NCBI GenBank assembly: GCA_021795795.1
Contig: JAJYPA010000375.1
Coordinates: 1 to 7,909, forward strand
DNA: 7,909 bases
Reading direction: 5' to 3'
Origin: Pseudomonadota bacterium
GTDB taxonomy: Bacteria > Pseudomonadota > Gammaproteobacteria > Halothiobacillales > Halothiobacillaceae
In this document: positions 5,337-7,909 of the stretch, in pieces
How positions within the stretch are numbered: the stretch's first letter is position 1
How the letters are laid out: each line of letters begins with the position of its first letter
Notes under the pieces: generated by a model
Database searches by the model: none
Told to the model about the DNA's origin: nothing
The model's input: only the letters and a program-made list of their open reading frames with translations
Program-made: the position numbers and the translations under genes

Positions 5337-6149
5337 TTATTTTGCGTTGCCGTTTTCGATGAGATTCAGCCCATAGGGATTCTTGCCGCCCTTTGGATCT
5401 CTGTATGCATGCATGGTCGAGCTCCATTCCCAATCATCGTCAATCCGCTTATAGCCGTCCGGCAGTGTACTTTCGTCAATAAAGTCCCCTTCGCGGCGAT
5501 CCCAGACGTGACGATCCCGCACACGTGGAAACCCGCTCGGGAGGCTCTGGGGATCACGATAGTCCTGCAAATCCTTGTCCCACACCCACCCGTCAGACTC
5601 GCGGGCGTCCCCGTTCAGGGGCCTTGCTGACTGAACGGGCGCTGGTCTTGCCTTCCCTTTAGCCTCGACACCACCGGACTCTGCGGTGCCAGTCATTCTG
5701 GCCTGGGTTGATATGGGCTTTGGGGCCGAATCTGGAATTTTCCGCATAGCGATTTCATGCCGCTCCGCCGCCATCGCAAAGGCGAGCTTGACGATCTCAA
5801 AGGCCGTGGACCGGTGAAAACCGCCGCGAATAAGGCTGTGCACATACTCCGACCGGTCCATGCTGACATCCAGAATGGTATCTGCCATATCTTTCGCCGC
5901 GATACGGATGGCCCGCTTCGCATAGAGCGTGTCTTCCAGGACAGCCCCGGCGCCAATCCGCTTCCATTCCTCCTTAAGCTTCTGGATATCCGCGTAACTG
6001 TAGGTCTTCGCCGATCCCTTGTTGCCAAGCTTGCCCCGCCGCACAGCGCACACCGTGGGCGAATCGGCGACGGGCGCGTGAACAGGATTCTGGGTGTCGG
6101 TATTCGGGGTGTCTTGCCGGGTGGCTTCGTCGTTATCGCTCGTGTCCAT
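5337..6149 (-). CDS. 270-aa protein with 26-residue Trp-rich C-terminal repeats
   Basis: Family not recognised. The start at 6149 has AGGGAG about 7 bases upstream. Residues 1-45 are polar and probably disordered. Residues about 49-137 form a helical domain (from TYSYADIQKLKEEW to AMAAERHEIAMRK) containing a possible helix-turn-helix near 101-125 (EYVHSLIRGGFHRSTAFEI). Residues 138-185 are an Ala/Pro/Lys linker. The C-terminus holds two full tandem 26-residue units, 188-213 and 214-239, and a partial third from 240. Each has x-[VE]-W-[DS] at the start, [YF]-x-D-[PE] in the middle, and LP-x-G-[FY]-x-R-[VI]-x-D at the end. The layout (helical domain, linker, small repeats) fits a DNA- or protein-binding adaptor. 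Placed just before the ParA gene, it may be the centromere-binding or loading partner; this is inference. Confidence 0.75.
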   Translation of the reverse strand: MDTSDNDEATRQDTPNTDTQNPVHAPVADSPTVCAVRRGKLGNKGSAKTYSYADIQKLKEEWKRIGAGAVLEDTLYAKRAIRIAAKDMADTILDVSMDRSEYVHSLIRGGFHRSTAFEIVKLAFAMAAERHEIAMRKIPDSAPKPISTQARMTGTAESGGVEAKGKARPAPVQSARPLNGDARESDGWVWDKDLQDYRDPQSLPSGFPRVRDRHVWDRREGDFIDESTLPDGYKRIDDDWEWSSTMHAYRDPKGGKNPYGLNLIENGNAK

Positions 6150-6173
6150 TTTATTCTCCCTGCCGTTTATGAA

Positions 6174-6192
6174 GGGCGGGATCTGCCCGCCC
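6174..6192 (-). promoter_or_regulatory. GC hairpin between the first two genes of the cluster
   Basis: On the transcribed strand GGGCGGG-CAGAT-CCCGCCC is a perfect 7-bp stem with a 5-base loop, 18 bases after the antirepressor stop and 24 bases before the next ATG. No U-tract follows, so it is more likely an attenuator, mRNA-stability or processing hairpin that sets a different expression level for the first gene than a strong terminator. Confidence 0.45.
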
Positions 6193-6210
6193 CTGGATAT
6201 GTCACGTCTG

Positions 6211-7038
6211 TTAAAAAAGCTTGTAAACGCCGCAATCCGGCACGCGGGGTTTCAGGTACCGGGCGACTGAATAGCCCATGTTCTCGTACAAGCTATGGGT
6301 CTCGAACTCGCGCCCGATGATCAGGCTCTTGGCCGCCGGGAGCGGTTGCAGATCCTCCCTGGTGGGGGTGTGCGCATCGCCCACGTCCATCAACACCCGG
6401 CGTTCCAGCAGGTCGAACCACAGCGGCGCACCAAACAGCGTGTAATGCGGGATAGGCGCGCGGCCTTCCAGAATGTCGGTCAGATCCCGGGCCGTGCCGA
6501 CGACCAGATGGTGATATGTGTCGCGCTCACTCCATACAAATGTCTGCATGCGATCGTCCGGCATGACGCAGGTCACGCTCGCCTGCGGCTGGATGAGCAG
6601 GCACAGCGGCTGGGAGTAGACCAGCCCCTGATCGATGGCGGGCAGGTTCTCTGCGAACGGATCATGTAATTCCGGCTTATGTTCGCGCTTATCCATGGCA
6701 ATCCGCTCGCACTCGATGAAGTACAGGCGGGCTTGGCGTCCGCGTTCGTTGTTCTGGACCATTGCCAATTGTTTCGCCATGTCCAGGGTGAGGTGGTATT
6801 CCTTCGTTATCTGTTGCCTGGCTTTTGCGCTCCCCAAATCGGGGGATCTCAAATCTTCAAAGCAAACATAGTCCTGATTCTCAACAAAGCCGTATTTAGC
6901 GATACGCTGCTTGATCCAGGTATTGAAATCCCGGCGAACCTCAAGAAATTCATGCAGATCACGGGCGTTGCACAGCGGCTGGGCGCGTCCCTGTATGGTG
7001 CCTTCGGTGACCGGTATCAAAGCGTTATTGCTGTTCAT
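6211..7038 (-). CDS. AntA/AntB-domain antirepressor-like protein (275 aa)
   Basis: Residues about 15-110 carry an AntA/AntB antirepressor domain: LCNARDLHEFLEV then R-x-DFNTWIKQRI, GF-x-E-x-QDYV, an acidic spacer, EYHLTLDMAKQLAMV and N-N-E-R-G-R-Q-ARLYFIECE. These are the usual 'N-ARDLH-x-FL', 'DY-x-x-L-D-MAKE-x-[AS]-M' and 'R-x-YF-IE-x-E' elements. In phages such proteins bind a repressor and relieve repression. Here the C-terminal 150 residues do not look like the common KilAC/ANT DNA-binding domain; they contain a run ending in LFGAPLWFDLLERRVL and I do not recognise them. It is the first gene of the leftward cluster. The start has GAGGG about 9 bases upstream of the ATG. A palindrome lies in its 5' leader, so it may control the operon's own transcription, which would be inference. 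Confidence 0.8.
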   Translation of the reverse strand: MNSNNALIPVTEGTIQGRAQPLCNARDLHEFLEVRRDFNTWIKQRIAKYGFVENQDYVCFEDLRSPDLGSAKARQQITKEYHLTLDMAKQLAMVQNNERGRQARLYFIECERIAMDKREHKPELHDPFAENLPAIDQGLVYSQPLCLLIQPQASVTCVMPDDRMQTFVWSERDTYHHLVVGTARDLTDILEGRAPIPHYTLFGAPLWFDLLERRVLMDVGDAHTPTREDLQPLPAAKSLIIGREFETHSLYENMGYSVARYLKPRVPDCGVYKLF

Positions 7039-7057
7039 GATGAAGTCCCTCTATCAA

Positions 7058-7075
7058 TGAAGCGTCATTGCTTCA
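7058..7075. promoter_or_regulatory. Palindrome in the leader of the antirepressor gene
   Basis: TGAAGC-gtcatt-GCTTCA: 6-bp arms with a 6-base spacer, starting 20 bases upstream of the antirepressor ATG. The position suits a repressor operator or leader hairpin of the leftward operon. No convincing -35/-10 pair could be placed around it by eye. Confidence 0.35.
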
Positions 7076-7279
7076 CCAGATATACGGACTAACTGGGACC
7101 TGATGAGCGTTTAATTCGCCATATTGATGGTGAGGATATGATTGATGGCGTGCGTCCGCCCTGGGTTTTCCCCGGATTTGGTGAAAATCGTTTCGACAAG
7201 AAAAATCAAGGTGTTGCAAACGCCTATAGGGGGTTTATCTGTGCCATGCCGACGGCTAGTTGCTTGGGTTATGCGCCAT

Positions 7280-7320
7280 CTTATTGATTTTAAGTGAATT
7301 TAATCATGAGATTTTTCGAG
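7280..7320. other. AT-rich patch beside the phased repeat array
   Basis: The stretch from the run TTATTGATTTTAAG through GATTTTTCGAG is much richer in A+T than its surroundings and lies about 20 bases from the first unit of the 10-11 bp repeat array. AT-rich DNA next to direct repeats is the layout of iteron-type plasmid origins, but no replication protein gene or DnaA box is visible here, so this is only a possibility. Confidence 0.3.
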
Positions 7321-7340
7321 TTTCCGCGCCGCCTCGTGTC

Positions 7341-7547
7341 CACCTTGTGTTTACCTCACACTTACCTTGTACTTACCTTGTACGCTGCAAGACAGATCTA
7401 ATACGGAACTGGTCCCATCTGGTCGTTCCTTGGCACAGCAGAACACACCTGATCGCTTCCTTGACCCACCACGGCACCACCTTGACTTTCCTTGAGCCAC
7501 CTTGAGTTACCTTGGCTTAGCAGGACATACCAGAACGTAGCAGGACA
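7341..7547. repeat. Helically phased array of 10-11 bp direct repeats
   Basis: Unit core [CT][AT]CCTTG recurs on the top strand in steps of 10-11 bases. CCTTG (or CCTCA) falls at 7343, 7354, 7365 and 7376, exactly 11 apart, with TACCTTGTAC given twice. From 7426 to 7547 the sequence can be cut without remainder into twelve units starting at 7426, 7436, 7446, 7457, 7467, 7478, 7488, 7498, 7508, 7518, 7528 and 7538. The last three are TAGCAGGACA, TACCAGAACG and TAGCAGGACA, echoed by CAGCAGAACA at 7436. Between the blocks CTGGTC occurs twice, 10 apart (7409, 7419). One repeat per helical turn places all sites on one DNA face, as in centromere-like sites bound by partition proteins (for example stb-type 11-bp-period repeats) or in operators. 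It lies upstream of the ParA-containing operon. It is not a CRISPR: there are no spacers. Confidence 0.75.
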
Positions 7548-7577
7548 AAATGCGGCCGCCGCTTCGCGGATTGTTGG

Positions 7578-7640
7578 GCAGGGTAGGGGCAGGTAGGACC
7601 CGGCCCGCTTGCGCGGACCAGTTCCTACAGCCCTCCCTGC
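7578..7640. repeat. Large GC-rich imperfect inverted repeat
   Basis: Left arm 7578-7598 (GCAGGG...GGCAGGTAGGA) pairs imperfectly with right arm 7623-7640 (TCCTACAGCC...TGC). The inner sequence GGCCCGC-TTGC-GCGGACC adds a second stem with one mismatch. The surroundings (7550-7690) are GC-rich with several further small hairpins, such as CCGC-TTC-GCGG at about 7559 and GGGC-AA-GCCC at 7644-7653. This could be an origin of transfer, a single-strand origin, a structured RNA or a terminator; no recognisable nic consensus was seen. Confidence 0.45.
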
Positions 7641-7778
7641 TCAGGGCAAGCCCCGAGACCCCTTCCTGCTTCGCGCTTCGCTTGTCGCAGTCTTCGCCAT
7701 TGGGCGTTGTTTACCCTTAATTCCGCGATGGAATAAGGTGGAAGTGGATTGAAGGACCCGATCTGTAAGGGTTTCCGG

Positions 7779-7784
7779 TATAAT
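7779..7784 (+). promoter_or_regulatory. -10 box of the transposase promoter
   Basis: A perfect TATAAT 48 bases before the transposase ATG. The -35 position at 17-base spacing (around cccgat) is poor; TTGAAG at 7749 is too far (24 bases). The promoter is therefore probably weak, as is common for insertion sequences. Confidence 0.5.
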
Positions 7785-7832
7785 GGCTTTGCGAAAGCAG
7801 ATCACCTACCGGGAGACTTACAGGAGGGTCCG

Positions 7833-7909
7833 ATGAGAAAAATGGCACGAACCGTGCTTCCTTTCAAGGTGGCAGCAACTGAAGAACCCATGACCGCACA
7901 ATCAGGGTT
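7833..7909 (+). CDS. IS1380-family transposase, N-terminal part
   Basis: Only 25 full codons are present; the gene continues past the window. AGGAGG lies about 6 bases before the ATG. The start MRKMARTVLPFKV, followed by E-E-P-M-T-A-Q-S-G, matches the N-terminal signature of IS1380-type DDE transposases (LPFK-[IVL]-x-x-T-[ND]-E-x-[IL]-T-[AP]-x-[GS]-G-L). Catalytic D-D-E residues would lie beyond the window. These enzymes cut and paste the element between its terminal inverted repeats. Whether this copy is intact cannot be told. Confidence 0.6.
   Translation, partial: MRKMARTVLPFKVAATEEPMTAQSG

Larger units (their letters stand above)
7714..7909 (+). mobile_element. Left end of an IS1380-type insertion sequence (partial)
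   Basis: The transposase gene start at 7833 implies an insertion sequence running off the right edge. Its left terminus is not certain. I place it tentatively near 7714, where CCCTTAATTCC begins, because many IS1380-family ends start with CC and lie 50-150 bases before the transposase. The same spot has an inverted repeat, CCTTAATTCC-gcgat-GGAATAAGG (7715-7738). The matching right end is outside the window. Confidence 0.4.

Noticed and set aside
4489..5376. Long 295-codon rightward frame
   Set aside because: It is antisense to the ParA-like gene, which has a clear P-loop and ribosome site; shadow frame of GC-rich coding DNA.
5272..5433. N-terminal extension of the ParA-like protein
   Set aside because: It overlaps the end of the 270-aa gene and lacks a ribosome site; the start at 5271 has AAGGAG and gives the normal N-terminal P-loop.
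7081..7200. Leftward sigma-70 promoter for the antirepressor gene
   Set aside because: Candidate -10 boxes (TATATC, AATATG) have no acceptable -35 at 16-18 bases; cannot be supported by eye.
7138..7287. A 49-codon rightward frame (MIDGVRPPWVFPG...) with a GTGAGG-like site upstream
   Set aside because: No recognisable family, no neighbouring gene on that strand, and odd composition; the ribosome-like site alone is too weak to call a gene.
7260..7505. 81-codon rightward frame across the repeat array
   Set aside because: Its protein is made of the repeated CCTTG units read as codons; it has no good start site and looks like an accident of the array.
7341..7547. CRISPR array
   Set aside because: Repeats are 10-11 bp and directly adjacent, with no unique spacers of 25-40 bp.
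7655..7690. IncP/IncQ-type nic site in CCCCTTCCTGCTTCG
   Set aside because: Only a loose resemblance to the ATCCTG core and not placed beside a matching inverted repeat.

Overview
The window looks like accessory (plasmid or integrative-element) DNA from a Gram-negative proteobacterium. The evidence is a TraB/Lnt-type conjugation protein, ParA-like ATPases, a phage-type AntA/AntB antirepressor domain, an insertion-sequence transposase at one edge and gene remnants at the other. An acidithiobacillus-like host is a guess only; nothing in the window proves a genus.

Layout. Positions 1-161 hold the 3' end of a rightward outer-membrane beta-barrel gene (DUF481/YdiY-like). Positions 162-400 hold what looks like the C-terminal remnant of a nucleotidyltransferase-like gene. 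From 7038 down to 438 there is one long leftward gene cluster with thirteen genes: antirepressor-like protein (275 aa); a 270-aa protein with a tryptophan-rich 26-residue repeat; a ParA-like ATPase (258 aa); a second related P-loop-like protein with a degenerate Walker A (261 aa); a coiled-coil/single-TM protein (222 aa); a three-TM protein (116 aa); small proteins of 30, 46 and 36 aa; TraB (418 aa); a two-TM protein (93 aa); a one-TM protein (35 aa); and an acyl carrier protein (87 aa). From the ParA gene onward, genes overlap by 4-14 bases or are separated by 4-19 bases, so the cluster is probably translationally coupled. Four of these genes (30, 46, 36 and 35 aa) are very small and easily missed.

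Positions 7039-7832 hold no convincing gene. They contain a short palindrome just upstream of the antirepressor gene, an AT-rich patch, an array of 10-11 bp repeats tiled at one-helical-turn spacing (7341-7547), and a GC-rich region that can fold into a large hairpin (7578-7640). The last 77 bases are the start of an IS1380-type transposase gene with its own -10 box.

How it may fit together (inference): the phased array sits upstream of an operon encoding two ParA-family proteins and a membrane-anchored coiled-coil protein, as expected of a partition or DNA-positioning system joined to the conjugation apparatus. The distal half (three-TM protein, at least three one-TM proteins related to its C-terminal tail, Lnt-like TraB and ACP) looks like a membrane or acyl-group module. 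The most striking observation is that the 46-, 36- and 35-aa proteins appear to be free-standing copies of the C-terminal transmembrane hairpin region of the 116-aa protein.
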